From the NCBI RefSeq assembly GCF_013280595.1, contig NZ_JAAATY010000011.1, positions 1 through 64,000 on the forward strand: 64,000 nt of DNA, written 5' to 3'. Position 1 is the first letter of the stretch; each line of letters starts with the position of its first letter. Positions 1 to 14,400 of the stretch are shown piece after piece. The stretch comes from Kibdelosporangium persicum. GTDB lineage: Bacteria > Actinomycetota > Actinomycetes > Mycobacteriales > Pseudonocardiaceae. A model generated the notes under the pieces. It did not search any database. It was not told where the DNA came from and was given only the letters and a program-made list of their open reading frames with translations. A program made the position numbers and the translations under genes.

Positions 1-2
1 TG

Positions 3-3000
3 CCTGCGGCGGCGATTCGCCGGGTGTTGGACGCGTGTCCTGGGTTGATGGTGGCGGATGTTTATGGTCCGACGGAGACGACGACGTTCGCGACGCAGCG
101 TCCGATGTTGTCGGCCGCAGAGGTGCCGGAAGCGGTGCCGATCGGACGGCCGCTGGACAACATGCGGGTCTATGTTGTGGACGACGAACTGCGGCCGGTA
201 CCTGAAGGCGCGCAGGGCGAACTGTTCATCGCCGGTGCCGGTGTGGCGCGCGGCTATCTCGGCAGGCCGGGACTGACCGCCGACCGGTTCGTCGCCGATC
301 CGTTCGGCGAACCGGGTTCCCGGATGTACCGGACCGGAGACGTGGTCCGGTGGGTCGACGGCGAACTGGTCTTTGTCGGGCGTACCGACGACCAGGTGAA
401 GATCCGCGGCTTCCGGATCGAGCTGGGTGAGATCGAATCCGCCGTGCTGCGGCACGAAAGCGTGTCCGAGGCGGTCGTGGTGGTCCGCACAGACGACGGT
501 CGCAAGCGCTTGGTCGCCTACGTCGTCGGAGCGCGGATCGACCAAGCCGGGTTGCGGGACTTCCTCCGGCAGTCCCTGCCGGACTACATGGTGCCGTCGG
601 CGTTCGTCACGCTGGCGAAGTTGCCGCTCAACCGCAACGGCAAGGTCGACCGGCGGGCACTGCCCGAACCGGACTGGTCCGGTGCCGAATCCGCCTATGT
701 CGCGCCACGGACCCACGCCGAGCACGTCCTCACGGAGATCTGGAGTGATCTGCTGCCGGTGCGGCGGGTCGGCGTGGAGGACAACTTCTTCGAGCTCGGC
801 GGTGACTCGATCATCAGCATCCAGGTCGTGTCCCGGGCTCGGCAGGCCGGGCTCGACCTGACACCGAAGGACCTCTTCCTGCACCCGACCGTCGCCGCGT
901 TGGCGGCGAACGTCCCGCACGCCCAGCGGGCGGTGATCGCGCAGGGACCGGTCACGGGAGACGTGCCGCTGACACCGATCCAGCACTGGTTCCTGGCCGG
1001 CCACGGCAACCGGCCAGGGCATTTCGACCAGTCGGTCGTGCTGGAGTTCACGGCCGGGCCGGACGTCAAGGCGCTGCGGCAAGCGCTGGACGCGATCGTG
1101 ACCCACCACGATGCCCTGCGAATGAGACTGGAGTGGGCGGACGGCGAATGGAAGCAGCACAACCCACCCGCCGAGCCGACCGATGTGTTGCGGACAGACG
1201 AGGCGTCCCTTGTGGACGCGCACGACTTCGACTTGGCCCGTGGTCCGCTGGTGAAGGCCGTGCTCCAAGGGCGGCGGCTGCTGTTGACCGTCCATCACCT
1301 CGTAGTGGACGGCGTCTCCTGGCGCATTCTGCTGGAGGACCTCGACACTGCCTATCGCCAGCTACTCGGCGGCAAGACCGTTCACCTTGGACCGAAGACG
1401 ACGTCGTTCAAGCATTGGGCCGACAGGCTGACCGCACACGCCATGGCAGGCGGCTTTGACGACGAACTCGACCACTGGAGCGCACTGCCCGACGACAAGC
1501 CGCTGCCCAAGAATCGGGAAGGCAGGAACACCATCGGGGTGACGAAAGCCGTCACGGCCGAACTGGATCCGGCGCGGACCCGGGCGTTGTTGCAGGACGT
1601 GCCGGGGGTCTACCGGACACGGGTGGACGAGGTGTTGCTGACCGCGCTGAGCCGGGTGCTCGGTCAATGGTCCGGACGCGAACGGGTGCTGGTCGACCTG
1701 GAGGGGCACGGCCGGGAGGAGGACCTGCTGGACGGCGTGGACCTGTCCCGGACCGTCGGCTGGTTCACCACGATGTACCCGGTCGCCCTGGACGTCCCGC
1801 GGACCGGCTGGGGCGGCGCGCTGAAGTCCGTCAAGGAACAAGTACGTGCCGTTCCGAGGCACGGCATCGGTTACGGCGCACTGCGTTACCTGAGTGACAA
1901 GCCGGTCCCCGCGGAATCCCAGGTGAGCTTCAACTACCTGGGCCAGTTCGACTGGGCGGCCACTTCGGACAACTCCACCTGGCAGGTGCGCGGTGGCCTG
2001 CAAGCGGACACCGCGCCGGACGCGCCGCGCGCACACCTGTTGGACGTCGTCGGCGTGGTCGAAGGCGGACGGTTGACGTTCACCTGGTACTACTCCGAGG
2101 AAATTCATGACGAGTCGACCGTGCGGCGACTGGCGGACGAGCTGACCGGTGCGCTTGGCGAGATCGTCGAGCACTGCGCACGGCCGGATGCCGGTGGACG
2201 GACTCCGTCGGACTTCCCGCTGGCCCGGCTGGATCAGGCGGCCGTGGACAAGCTGGCCGGTGATGGGCGTGGTGTCGAGGACATCTACCCGTTGACGCCG
2301 ATGCAGGCCGGGATGGTCTTCCACAGCCTGTCGCAGCAGGAACAAGGGCTGTACCACGAGCAGATCACGTTCGTGCTGGACGGGGTTACCGACGTGGACG
2401 TGTTGCGCCGAGCCTGGCAGCACGTCGTCGATCGGACGCCCGTGCTGCGCACGCGGGTCGCGTGGGAGGGCGTCGCCGAGCCACTTCAGGTGGTGTGCCG
2501 GGACGTCGTGCTGCCGGTCCGGGTGCTCGACTGGACTGGACTGTCCGAACCGGACCGGGCAGATCGATTGACGCGGTTGCTCGCCGACGACCGTTCGACC
2601 GGTCTGGACCTGTCGGTCGCTCCGCTGATGCGGCTGGTGCTGGCGCGGCTGTCCGGCACCGGCGTCCAGGTGGTCTGGTCCTTCCATCACCTGCTGCTGG
2701 ACGGCTGGAGCGTCTTCCAGGTGCTGTCCGATGTGTTCGCCGGCCATGCCGCGCTCGCCGGTGGCAGGACACCCGCTTTGACCGGACGGCGCCCGTTCCG
2801 CGACTACCTGGAGTGGATCTCGCGGCGGGACCGGCAGGAGGCGGAACACTACTGGCGTGGGGTGCTGGCCGGGTTCCAGGCGCCGACGCCGTTACCGTAC
2901 GGCAGGCACGCCGGGCCGGACCACGCTTCGCACTCGGTGGACTGGATCGGTCTGGAACTCGGCGAAGAGGACACCGAACGGCTGCGTGACTTCGCGCAGC

Positions 3001-5417
3001 GCAATGGGTTGACCGTGAACACAGTGGTCCAAGGCGCGTGGGCGTTGTTGTTGTCCCGCTACGGCGGCACGTCCGACGTCGTGTTCGGCACCACTGTGTC
3101 GGGCCGCCCCGCCGATCTGCCCGGTGCCGACGCCATCACGGGCATCTTCATCAACACGTTGCCCCTGCGTGTTGAGGTGGCCGACGACGCGAACGCGTTG
3201 GACTGGCTGCGGGACCTCCAGTCGGCGCAGGCCGACGCACGGCGGTTCGACTTCGTGTCGCTCGCCGAGATGCAGGGGTGGAGCGAGGTACCGGGCGGGA
3301 CGAACCTGTTCGACAGCATCGTCGTGTTCGAGAACTACCCGGTCAGCGACGAGACGGCGGCCGAGCACGGGTTGCGCTTGCGTGACCTGGAAGCAGCCGA
3401 GACCACCAACTACTCGCTCAGCCTGGGTGTGCGCCCAGGTGCGCGGCTGGCGATCGACCTCGGGTACGACTCTGCACTGTTCGATGTGGACACAGTCGGG
3501 CAGATCGCCGCCCATCTGACCCGGGCTCTCGAAGCGTTCGCGGCCGATCCGCGACGGGAGCTCGCCGGGATCGACCTGCTGACCGGCACCGAACGCCGGG
3601 AACTGGTGCGCCACACGGACACCACCGCGACGGCCTCGGCCGAATCGGTGTCGAGCCGGTTCGCCGAGCAGGTGCACCGGACACCGGACGCTGTCGCGGT
3701 GGTCACCGGAGAGACTTCGTTGACCTACGCCGATCTGGACGCACGGGCCAACAGGCTCGCCAACCGCTTGGTAGAGGCGGGTGTCGGGCTGGAGGACCGG
3801 GTCGGCGTGCTGGCCGACCGTTCAGCCGGTTTGGTGGTGGCGGTGCTGGCTGTGGTCAAGGCCGGTGGCGCCTATCTGCCGCTGGACGTGCGCGCCCCGG
3901 CGGACCGGATGCGTACGGTTCTGTCCCAAGCTGATGCGGCGGTCCTGCTCACTGACGAAACATGGGCACCAACCGCGCACGATGTCCATAGTGGACGGGT
4001 CATGCTGGTCGCCGAGGCAGCCGGATCCGCTGACCCACCGGTGGTGGAGCCGCATCCGGGCAACCTCGTCTACGTCGAGTACACCTCGGGATCTACCGGA
4101 ACCCCCAAGGGAGTCGCCGTACGGCACCAAGACGTGGTCGCCTTGGCTTCCGACCCGCGGTTCCAGGGACACGAACGGGTCCTGGTGCACTCGCCGTTGG
4201 CGTTCGACGCCTCCACGTATGAGCTGTGGGTGCCGCTGCTCAACGGTGGCCAGGTGGTCGTCGCGCCGCCGGGCGATCTCGACGCGGACACGTTGCGTCA
4301 CTTGATCACTGCGCATGGTGTGACGGAACTGTGGCTCACCGCGGGCCTGTTCCGGCTGCTGGCTCAGGAATGGCCGGATTGTCTCGCCGGTGTCCGGGAA
4401 GTGTGGACCGGCGGCGATGTCGTTCCGGCCGCCGCGGTCCGCCGTGTGCTGGCGGCATGCCCGGATCTGGTCGTGGTGGACGGTTACGGGCCGACCGAGA
4501 CCACGACGTTCGCCACCTCCTACCGGATGCCGGACGGTGAGTCCGTGCCCGATGTGGTGCCGATCGGATCGCCACTGGCCGGGATTCGGACCTACGTGCT
4601 GGACGACCGGCTCCGGCTGGTTCCTCCGGGTGCGCTGGGCGAGCTGTACATCGCAGGTTCAGGGCTGGCGCGTGGATACCTCGGCCGCCCAGGGCTGACC
4701 GCGCAGCGGTTCGTGGCCGACCCGTTCGGCACTCCGGGTGACCGGATGTACCGGACCGGTGACGTGGTCAGGCGGTCGCGGCAAGGAGTGCTCGAGTTCG
4801 TCGGACGGGCCGACGACCAGATCAAGATCCGCGGGTTCCGGCTGGAACTCAGCGAGGTCGAAGCGGTTCTGGCCGGCCAGCCGGACGTCGGCGAAGTTGT
4901 CGTCGTGGCGCGGGAGGACGAGCCGGGCCACAAGCGACTCGTGGCCTACGTCGTGCCCACGTCGCCCGGCGTACAACCGGATTCGGCGCGGTTGCGGCAG
5001 TTCACCGCCCGTGTGCTGCCCGATTACATGGTGCCGTCGGCGTTCGTGACGCTGGAACGGTTGCCGTTGAGCGCCAACGGGAAGCTCGACCGGGCAGCGT
5101 TGCCCGTCCCTGAGGCACAGCAGCGGGGCGAGTACGTCGCGCCTCGCACGGACACCGAGACAGTGCTGGCCGACATCTGGGCCGACGCGCTGGAACGAGA
5201 CCGGGTCGGGGCCGAGGACAACTTCTTCGAACTCGGCGGTGACTCGGTGCGCAGCCTGCTCATCACCGCGCGGGCCAACGCCGCGTTCGACGTGACCCTC
5301 ACGCCTCGTGACGTGCTGACCACCTGCACCGTCTCGGCACTGGCCGAGCTGGTGGAGGAAAAGGTCCTGCTCGAACTGGAACGAGTTGCCTTCGGTGACG
5401 GCAACGCTGAACTATAA
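3..5417 (+). CDS. Non-ribosomal peptide synthetase, 5'-truncated: (A)-T-E-C-A-T
   Basis: Two modules of a modular peptide synthetase; the frame is open to the left edge, so the N-terminus lies outside. Seen in order: C-terminal part of an adenylation domain (from core A5, GPTETT, to A10, NGKVDR, near nt 640), carrier protein (GGDS serine near nt 808), epimerisation domain (HHLVVDGVS near nt 1295; EGHGRE), condensation domain of the type that follows an epimerase (YPLTPMQ start; HHLLLDGWS near nt 2686), complete adenylation domain ([11 protein letters not shown] near nt 4080) and carrier protein (GGDS near nt 5242). The second A domain reads DAYWWGGTF-K at the specificity positions, a valine-type code. 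The first shows only V-T-F of its code, compatible with Ile or Val. The C-terminus carries a short charged tail, a possible docking segment. The stop lies 11 nt before the next synthetase. A TTA codon occurs at 2892. Confidence 0.95.
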   Translation, partial: PAAAIRRVLDACPGLMVADVYGPTETTTFATQRPMLSAAEVPEAVPIGRPLDNMRVYVVDDELRPVPEGAQGELFIAGAGVARGYLGRPGLTADRFVADPFGEPGSRMYRTGDVVRWVDGELVFVGRTDDQVKIRGFRIELGEIESAVLRHESVSEAVVVVRTDDGRKRLVAYVVGARIDQAGLRDFLRQSLPDYMVPSAFVTLAKLPLNRNGKVDRRALPEPDWSGAESAYVAPRTHAEHVLTEIWSDLLPVRRVGVEDNFFELGGDSIISIQVVSRARQAGLDLTPKDLFLHPTVAALAANVPHAQRAVIAQGPVTGDVPLTPIQHWFLAGHGNRPGHFDQSVVLEFTAGPDVKALRQALDAIVTHHDALRMRLEWADGEWKQHNPPAEPTDVLRTDEASLVDAHDFDLARGPLVKAVLQGRRLLLTVHHLVVDGVSWRILLEDLDTAYRQLLGGKTVHLGPKTTSFKHWADRLTAHAMAGGFDDELDHWSALPDDKPLPKNREGRNTIGVTKAVTAELDPARTRALLQDVPGVYRTRVDEVLLTALSRVLGQWSGRERVLVDLEGHGREEDLLDGVDLSRTVGWFTTMYPVALDVPRTGWGGALKSVKEQVRAVPRHGIGYGALRYLSDKPVPAESQVSFNYLGQFDWAATSDNSTWQVRGGLQADTAPDAPRAHLLDVVGVVEGGRLTFTWYYSEEIHDESTVRRLADELTGALGEIVEHCARPDAGGRTPSDFPLARLDQAAVDKLAGDGRGVEDIYPLTPMQAGMVFHSLSQQEQGLYHEQITFVLDGVTDVDVLRRAWQHVVDRTPVLRTRVAWEGVAEPLQVVCRDVVLPVRVLDWTGLSEPDRADRLTRLLADDRSTGLDLSVAPLMRLVLARLSGTGVQVVWSFHHLLLDGWSVFQVLSDVFAGHAALAGGRTPALTGRRPFRDYLEWISRRDRQEAEHYWRGVLAGFQAPTPLPYGRHAGPDHASHSVDWIGLELGEEDTERLRDFAQRNGLTVNTVVQGAWALLLSRYGGTSDVVFGTTVSGRPADLPGADAITGIFINTLPLRVEVADDANALDWLRDLQSAQADARRFDFVSLAEMQGWSEVPGGTNLFDSIVVFENYPVSDETAAEHGLRLRDLEAAETTNYSLSLGVRPGARLAIDLGYDSALFDVDTVGQIAAHLTRALEAFAADPRRELAGIDLLTGTERRELVRHTDTTATASAESVSSRFAEQVHRTPDAVAVVTGETSLTYADLDARANRLANRLVEAGVGLEDRVGVLADRSAGLVVAVLAVVKAGGAYLPLDVRAPADRMRTVLSQADAAVLLTDETWAPTAHDVHSGRVMLVAEAAGSADPPVVEPHPGNLVYVEYTSGSTGTPKGVAVRHQDVVALASDPRFQGHERVLVHSPLAFDASTYELWVPLLNGGQVVVAPPGDLDADTLRHLITAHGVTELWLTAGLFRLLAQEWPDCLAGVREVWTGGDVVPAAAVRRVLAACPDLVVVDGYGPTETTTFATSYRMPDGESVPDVVPIGSPLAGIRTYVLDDRLRLVPPGALGELYIAGSGLARGYLGRPGLTAQRFVADPFGTPGDRMYRTGDVVRRSRQGVLEFVGRADDQIKIRGFRLELSEVEAVLAGQPDVGEVVVVAREDEPGHKRLVAYVVPTSPGVQPDSARLRQFTARVLPDYMVPSAFVTLERLPLSANGKLDRAALPVPEAQQRGEYVAPRTDTETVLADIWADALERDRVGAEDNFFELGGDSVRSLLITARANAAFDVTLTPRDVLTTCTVSALAELVEEKVLLELERVAFGDGNAEL

Positions 5418-5428
5418 GGGAGAAAGTC

Positions 5429-8400
5429 ATGCCGTCATCGCGAGAGAGTCGTATCTCCGCGTTACCGGAGCATTTGAGAGAGCAGATGCGCCGCAGGCTG
5501 GCCGGCCGCGCGGTCCAGACCAACGGCATCCCACGCGCCGACCGTGACAAGCCACTGCCGCTGTCCTTCGCGCAGCAGCGGCTGTGGTTCCTGCACGAGT
5601 TCCAGCCCGGTGAGTCGGCGTACAACAGCGCCCTGGCACTGCGGTTGATCGGGCGTCTGGACGTGACCGCGTTGACTGCCGCGGTACAGCGGTTGCGTGA
5701 CCGGCACGAGTCCCTGCGGACGACGTTCGACGAGGTGGACGGCCGTCCAGTCCAGGTCGTCCATCCGACGCACGAACTTCCGGTGCCTGTCGTGGAAGTG
5801 CGCGACGCCGACGAGTGCGACCGTGTGCTTTCCCAGGAGTACGGCACACCGTTCGACCTGAGGCGTGGCCCGGTCGTGCGAGCGCTTCTGGTGCGCATCA
5901 CGGACGAAGAGCACGTCCTTTTGATCACCGCGCACCACATCGTGACCGACGGCTGGTCCATGGGAGTGCTGACCGACGAGCTGAGCAAAGCGTACGCGGC
6001 GGCCCTCAACGGTGAGCGGGAACCGCTGCCACCGCTTCCGACGCAGTACGCGGACTTCGCTGTGTGGCAGCGCGATCGCCTGTCCGACAAGGCGCTGGCG
6101 GACCTGCTCGGCTACTGGACGCGGCGTCTGGCCGGGGTCAGCCCGTTGGAGCTGCCGACCGACCGGCCCCGGCCGTCGGTGCGCACGTCCGCAGGCGCGA
6201 CACACCAGTTCACGATCAGCGCGGACGTCAGCGCCAGGCTCAACGAACTGGCCCGTGCCCGCAACACCACGTTGTTCACCGTGATCACCGCAGCCTGCCA
6301 GGCGTTGCTGGCCAGGTATGCCGGTCAGGACGACGTGGCAGTCGGTACGGTCACCTCTGGCCGCAACCGCCCCGAGCTGAACAGACTCGTCGGGTTCTTT
6401 GTCAACACCGTCGTCCTGCGTTCCACTGTCGACAGCCGACGCTCGTTCGGCGAGTTCCTCGACGATGTCAAACAAACGGTGCTCGACGCCTTCGCGCACG
6501 ACGAAGTCCCGCTGGAACGAGTGGTGGACGCGGTGCGGCCGGACCGCGACGTCAGCCGTAACCCGCTGTTCGACGTCATGGTGTTGCTGCACAACACCCC
6601 GCGAGGGCTGCCCGAGTTCCCAGGGCTGCGAACCGAACCGGTCGACGTGGCCGGTCAGTCGGCGATCTTCGACCTGAGTCTTGACTTCGTGGAGCACGAC
6701 GGAGCGCTCACGTGCGCACTGGAGTACAACACCGACCTGTTCGACACCGGCACCATCGAACGATTCGCCGGACATCTGGCCCACTTCTTCGACCAGGTGA
6801 CAACCGATCCGGACCGTCCTTTGTGGCAGGTATCATGGGGTACGGACCAAGAGCAGGTGCCGAAGGAGAACACGTCCGGTGACGTCGCTTCGTTGACGTT
6901 CCCTGAGGTGTTCCAGGAGCAGGTCCGGCGCACGCCGGACGAGACGGCCCTCGTCTGTGCTGGCCGCAGCATGACGTTCGCCGAGTTGAACAGTCGCGCC
7001 AACCGGCTGGCGCACCACTTGATCACTCGTGGTGCCGGGCCGGAACGGGTGGTGGCGCTGAGGTTGCCGCGGTCCGCCGAGATGATCGTGGCGATGCTCG
7101 CGGTGTTCAAGGCGGGCGCGATCTACCTGCCGGTCGACCCGGGCCTGCCCGCCGACCGGATCGACTTCCTGCTCACGGACGCCGCTCCCGCGCTCGTGCT
7201 GAGCGAGCAGGACCTGCGTGACGAGTCGCTGGAGTCCATGCCGGACACCGACCCGGTGACGGCCCTGCGACCGGACAATCCGGCGTACGTGACCTACACC
7301 TCCGGGTCCACCGGGAAACCGAAAGGCGTGGTGGTCGAGCACCGCAGCCTGGTGAACCTGCTGCACAGCCACGTGAATGGGTTCGCGGGCGGGGACCGGA
7401 TGCGGGTCGCGTTGAGCGCGGCGTTGTCGTTCGACACCTCGTTGGAAGGCCCGGTGCTGATGGCCGCGGGCCACGAGCTGCATCTGATCGGTGACGACGT
7501 CCGCCTTGACCCGGCGTCGTTCGTGGACTACGTGTCCAGACACCGGATCGACTTCCTGGACCTGACACCGTCCTACGCGCGGCAGCTGATCCCAGCCGGG
7601 CTGCTCACCGGGCAACACCGGCCGCGAGTACTGATGCTCGGCGGCGAAGCACTCGGGTCCTCGTTGTGGCAGGAGCTCGCCGCCGTCGACGGCACCGACA
7701 GCCACAACTTCTACGGGCCGACCGAATGCACAGTGGACGCTCTGTCGTGCCGGGTCGAAGGTGACCGTCCGGCGATCGGCACGCCGCTGCTCAACGTCCA
7801 GGCCTACGTCCTCGACGACATGCTGTGCCCGGTGCCGGTGGGTGTGCCGGGAGAACTGTGCCTGGCGGGCGTCCAGCTCGCGCGGGGATACCTGAATCGT
7901 CCTGGCCTGACGGCGGACCGGTTCGTGGCGAATCCCTACGGTCCGCCGGGGTCCCGGATGTACCGGACCGGGGACCGCGTCCGGCGGCTGCCCGACGGTC
8001 GGCTGGAGTACCTGGGACGCACCGACGACCAGGTGAAGATCCGCGGCTTCCGGATCGAACCCGGCGAGATCGAGGCCACGCTGCTGCGCCACCCCGAGGT
8101 CCGTCAGGCCGTCGTGGTCGCCCGGTCGGACGACAACCACCAGCGGCTCGTGGCGTACGTGGTGGGCGCGGCGGATGACCTGCGCCCGTGGCTGAGCAAG
8201 CGTTTGCCCGAGTACATGGTCCCGTCGGCGTTCGTGTGTCTGGACGAAATACCGTTGACGGTCAACGGAAAGGTCGACCGGCGAGCATTGCCCGCGCCGG
8301 ACTGGGCCACGTTCCGATCCGGGCATGTCGCGCCCCGCACGGAGGCCGAATGTGCCGTCGCGGAGGTCTGGACAGAAGTGCTCGGCGTACCGGAAGTCGG

Positions 8401-11400
8401 CGTCGAGGACAACTTCTTCGAGCTCGGCGGCGACTCCATCCTGAGCATCCGGGTGGTCTCCCGGCTACGCGCCGTGTTCAACGCGGAGCTGTCGCCACGC
8501 TCGGTGTTCCTCGCCCCCACGGTTGCGGGATTGGCCGAGGTGATCTCGCAGAGCACCGGGTCCACGCAGTCCGGCATCCCTGCCGTACCACGAGCCAAGC
8601 TGCCCGCCACTTTCCCACTGTCGTTCGCCCAGCAACGCCTGTGGTTCCTCAACGAGTTCGAACCGGACAGTGCCGAGTACCTGTCGCCGCTGATGGTTCG
8701 CCTGCGAGGACGACTGGACATCGACGCGTTGACCACGGCGTTGACACAGCTGACCGCGCGGCACGAGTCGTTGCGGACGACGTTCCAGACCGTTGACGGA
8801 CAAGGTATCCAGGTCGTGCACACACCGCACCCGGTCCAGGTCACGGTCACCGACCTGTCCGGCAGGCCGGAGGCGGACCTCACCCGAATCCTCGGCGAGG
8901 AGGCGACCAGCCGGTTCGACCTGCGCGACGGTCCGTTGATGCGTGCGCGGCTGCTCCGGCTGGCCGACGAAGACCATGTGCTGGCCCTGGTGCTGCACCA
9001 CATCATCACCGATGGCTGGTCCAGTGGCGTGCTGGCCGGTGAGCTCGGCAGCCTGTACCGGGCGGCATTGTCCGGCGTGGACCCACAACTGCCTGACCTT
9101 CCGTTGCAGTACGCGGATTACGCCGCGTGGCAACGTGAACAGCTCACTGAACGGATGGACGAGGGCATCCAGTACTGGCGTAGCAGGCTTGAGGGCGTGC
9201 CGCCGTTGGAGCTGCCGACCGACCGTCCCAGGCCCGCGGTGCGCGGCAGGAACGGCGCGTTGCTGGAGTCCCGTATCCCCGCTGACGTGACCGCCGGGTT
9301 GAAGTCGATCGCCCGCAGCCATGACAGCACCCTGTTCATGACGCTGCTGGCGGCGTGTCAGGTCCTGTTTGCCCGCTGGTCCGGGCAGGACGACATCGCG
9401 GTGGGCACCGCGGTGTCCGGCCGGGACCGCGCCGAACTGGAAGGACTGATCGGGTTCTTCGTCAACAGCCTGGTGCTGCGTTCCACAGTGGATCTGGACC
9501 GCGGCTTCGCCGGCCTGCTCGGCGACGTGCGCGGCACGGTCCTGGACGCCTTCGCCCACCAGGACGTCCCGTTCGAGCGGGTGGTGGACGAACTGCAACC
9601 GGTCCGGGACACCAGCAGGACACCGCTGTTCCAGGTGATGGTCCTGCTGCAGAACAATTTCGGCAAGGACCTCGACCTGCCCGGCCTGCGGGCCGAGGAG
9701 ATCGCCCCGCCCCGGGTGGCCGCCAGTTTCGACCTGACGTTGCAGTTCCAGGAGAACGACGGCGTGCTGGACGCGCTCGTCATCTACGACACAGACCTGT
9801 TCGACGCGGCCACCATCGAGCGGATGACCGGCTGGCTGCACCGTCTTCTCGCCGGGATCGCAGCCGACGCGAACCGGCCGCTGGCCCGGCAACCGTGGGT
9901 CTCGGACGAGGACCGGCACCGGCTGCTGGTCGAGTGGAACGGTAAGGCCGCGAACCTCCCGGTCGCCACGCTGCCCGAACTGTTCGAGGCACAGGTGGCG
10001 CGAACACCGGACGCCACCGCGGTGACCCGCGCGGGAACCGAGATCACGTACGCCGAGCTGAACACCCGCGCGAACCGGCTTGCGCACAAGCTGATCGAGC
10101 AGGGCGCGGGCCCCGAGAAGCTGGTCGCCCTGGTGCTGCCCCGATCCGTCGACATGGTCGTGGCGATCCTGGCCGTGCTCAAGGCCGGTGCCGGTTACCT
10201 GCCGATCGATCCGGCCTATCCCCAGGCCCGGATCACCGGCATGATCGACGACGCCGAACCGGCGGTGGTCCTGGACTCGATTCCGCCGTGCGATGACCAC
10301 CCGGACACCAATCCGCGGACCTCCTTGGTCCCGGACAACCCGGCGTACGTGATCTACACGTCCGGGTCGACCGGGAAGCCGAAGGGCGTGGTGATCCCGC
10401 ACGCCAACGTCACCCGGCTTTTCACGGCAACGGACGACTGGTTCGGATTCACCGGCGAGGACGTGTGGACGCTGTTCCACTCCTACGCGTTCGACTTCTC
10501 CGTCTGGGAGCTGTGGGGAGCGCTGCTGTACGGCGGGAAACTGGTCGTGGTGCCACACGATGTGTCGCGGTCGCCCGAGGACTTCCTCAAGCTCTTGGCT
10601 GATCAGCGGGTCACCGTGCTCAACCAGACACCGTCGGCGTTCTACTCGCTGGTCCGTGCCGACCGGGAGAACCCCGGTACCCGGCTGGATCTGCGTTACG
10701 TGATCTTCGGCGGCGAGGCCTTGGACCCGAGCCGTCTGGCTGACTGGTACACCCGCCACGAGGACAACGCGCCAGCGTTGATCAACATGTACGGGATCAC
10801 GGAGACCACGGTCCACGTCACGTACCAGCCGCTCACCGAAGGCGGCGGTGTCGGCGTGCCGATCCCGGACCTGCGGGCCTATGTCCTGGACGCGGACCTG
10901 TCGCCGGTCGCGCCCGGGGTCACCGGGGAGCTGTACGTGGCAGGCGCCGGACTGGCCCGCGGGTATCTGAACCGGCCGGGCCTGACCGCGTCCCGGTTCG
11001 TGGCCGACCCGTTCGGCCCGCCCGGGTCCCGGATGTACCGCACCGGAGACCTGTTGCGCTGGAACGGTTCCGGGAAGCTGGAGTACCAGGGCCGCGCCGA
11101 CCAGCAGGTGAAGATCCGCGGCTTCCGGATCGAACTCGGCGAGGTCGAGGCGGCGGTGCTCGCCCATCCCGCGGTCGCGGAAGCAGCGGTGATCGCGCGG
11201 GACAACCGGCTTTTCGCTTACGTGGTCTCCCGCGAAGAGGCCAGCTCGGTGAACCTGCGGGCATTCGTGGCGGAGTCGCTGCCCGGCCACATGGTTCCCT
11301 CCGCGTTCGTCATGCTCGAAGCGCTGCCCTTGAACACCAACGGAAAGCTCGACCGCGCGGGGTTGCCGGCGCCCGACGGAAGACCGGCGGCCGAGAACTA

Positions 11401-14400
11401 CGTGCCGCCGCGCACCCCGGTGGAGCACGAGCTGGTCCGGATCTGGTCGGACGTGCTCGGGGTGTCCCGGGTGGGCGTCGAGGACAACTTCTTCGGTCTC
11501 GGCGGCGACTCGATCCTCAGCATCCAGGTGGTGTCCCGGGCCCGGCAGGCGGGCATGACCATGTCCGCCAAGGACATGTTCACCTACCAGACGATCGCCG
11601 AGCTGGCCACGGTCGTGCAGTCCAGGACTTCCGCGGCGCGGGTCGAACGCCCGGTGGTGACCGGTCCGGTACCGCTCACCCCGATCCAGCGCTGGTTCCT
11701 CGACGACCCGCACCGTGATCCCCACCACCTGGCCATGTCCGTCCACCTGGAACTCGCCGACGAGCCGGACGTCGCGGCTCTGTCGAGCGCGGTGGCCGCA
11801 CTGGTCGAGCACCACGGCGCCTTGCGGATGCGCTTCTCACGTGTCGCGGGGGAGTGGCGGCAGGAACCGGCCGAAGCCCGTGACGGCGTGTTCACCCGGT
11901 GTGATCTGTCCGGGATAGACACCGTGGAGCGTCTCGCGGCCATGGAAAGGGCCGCACTGCGTGCCCAGTCGTCCATGGACATCACGGCAGGCCCTCTCGT
12001 GCGGGTCATCCTGTTCACAGGCGAGCGGCCCTCCTTGTTCCTGACCGCACACCACCTGGTCACCGACGGCGTGTCGTGGCGGATTCTGCTCGGCGATCTG
12101 GAGACCGCGTACCGGCAGGCGGTGTCCGGTGCGGAGATTTCACTGGAGCCGAGCGGAATCCGGTTCACCGAGTGGGCGCACCTGCTGAACGAGCACGTCC
12201 GGTCCGGTGGCCTCGACGACGACCTGCCGTACTGGACTTCCTTGGCCGAAGGCCCGGATCTGCCTGTTGACCGGCGTGGTGACAACACTGTCGGCTCCAC
12301 GCGTACCGTTTCGGTCCGGCTCGGCCGTGGGGACACGCACGCGCTGGTGCAGCAGGTGCCTGACGTGTACCGGACCCAGGCCAACGATGTGCTGCTGAGC
12401 GCTCTGGGGCGGGTCCTGGCGCGGTGGACGGGAAGCGAACGTGTCCTGGTCACGATGGAAGGCCACGGGCGGGAGGAGATCCTGCCCGGCGTCGACCTGT
12501 CGCGAACCGTGGGCTGGTTCACCGCCCAGTTCCCGGTGGCACTGACCATTCCGGACAGCGGAACCGGCGCGCTGCTCAAGTCGGTCAAGGAGCAGCTGCG
12601 GGCCGTCCCCAACCGGGGCCTCGGCTACGAAGCACTGCGCTACCTGCGCCCGGGCAGCGGCCTGGAGAACCGCCCGTTGCCCCAGATCAGCTTCAACTAC
12701 CACGGCCAGTGGGATGTCGGGCAGGCCCAGGAAGGCCTGTTCCGCGGCCGCGGTGCCGACCTCGGCCAGGACGCGCCGCCGGAGAACGGGCGGCCGTACC
12801 TGATCGACATCGTCGGTGTCGTCGAGAACGGCGAACTCGGTCTGTCCTGGCAGTATTCCGACCAGATACACGACGAGACCACCGTCCAGCGGCTCGCCGA
12901 CGAGATGATCCAGGAACTGAAACGGATCATCGAGCACTGCACGCGGCCCGAGGCGGGTGGCCGGACACCGTCGGACTTCCCGCTCACCCGTCTCACTCAG
13001 TCCCAAGTGGACGAGATAGCGGGGGATGGCCGGTCGGTCGCCGACATCTACCCGCTGACGCCGTTGCAGGCCGGTATGCTGTTCCACTCGTTGGTGGACA
13101 ACGGGTCCACGGCGTACTTCGACCAGTTCCAGCTAAGGCTTTCCGGGGTGTCGGAGCCGGCGGTGCTGGCCGAGGCGTGCCGGCGGGTCGTGAACCGGAC
13201 GCCCGCGTTGCGCACCAGCCTGGTGTGGGAGGGCCTTGATGACCCGGTGCAGGTGGTGCATCGCCGCGTCGACGTCCCCACGGTTCAGCATGATTGGCGG
13301 CACCTGTCCGAAGAGGACCAGCGGGTCGCGCTGGCGGAGCTGGTGGAAGCGGACGCGGCAGCGGGCATGGACCTGTCCCGTCCGCCGCTGACACGGCTGG
13401 CCGTCGCGCGGCTGACCGACGACGAGGTGCTGCTGGTCTGGACCGCACACCACGTGCTGATGGACGGCTGGAGCCTGGCCCAGGTGCTGGCCGAGATGTG
13501 TGAGCAGTACACGGCAACGGTCTCCGGGCGCAACCCGAAGTTGCCGTCCCGGCGCCCGTTCCGTGATTACCTGCGATGGCTGGGTGAGCAGGACCAAGCC
13601 GCCGCCGAGGAGCATTGGCGGGCGGTGCTCAGCGGATTCACCGCGCCGACGCGGTTGCCGTACGACCGGCCGCCCGCCGAGGCGCACCGCTCCGAATCGA
13701 GCGGCTCGGTGCGGCTCGAAGTGTCAGCCGAGCAGTCCGCGCGACTGCACCACCTGGCCAGGCTCGGCGGGCTCACTGTGAACACGATCGTCCAAGGCGC
13801 CTGGGCGCTCCTGCTTTCCCGGTACAGCGGCGAACACGATGTCGCGTTCGGTGTCACGGTCTCCGGCAGGCCCGCTGACCTGCCGGGCGTGGAATCCATG
13901 GTGGGCATGTTCATCAACACCGTGCCCGCCCGAGTGCGAGTTCAGGATGGACAGGACGTGCTCGCCTGGTTGCGGACGCTGCAGAGTGAGCAGGCCGAGT
14001 CACGGCCGTTCGACTTCGTCGCCCTGGCACAGTTGCAGTCGTGGAGTGATGTCCCGGCGGGCACCGGGATCTTCGACAGCGTGGTGGTGTTCGAGAACTA
14101 CCCGGTGGACGAGCTGGTGAACGCCGGGCAGGGCATCCGGATCGAGGACGTCCAGGGCCGGGACACCACGAGCTACCCGCTGGCGCTGACCGCGCACATC
14201 AGCGACCGGCTGCGGCTGGAGCTGGAGTACGACCCGGACCTGTTCGACAGCACCACGATCGAGCGCATGGTCGGCCACCTCGACGTGCTCCTCGCGGGAG
14301 TCGCGGACAGGCCGGAGAGTCCCCTGCGCGAACTGCCGTTGCTGACCGCGCGCGAATCGCACCGCCTCTTGATCGAGTGGAACGACACCGCGCGCGACGT

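Noticed and set aside
1362-3677. Antisense open frames opposite the first synthetase
   Set aside because: They fully overlap intact adenylation, epimerisation and condensation domains and have no recognisable domain of their own.
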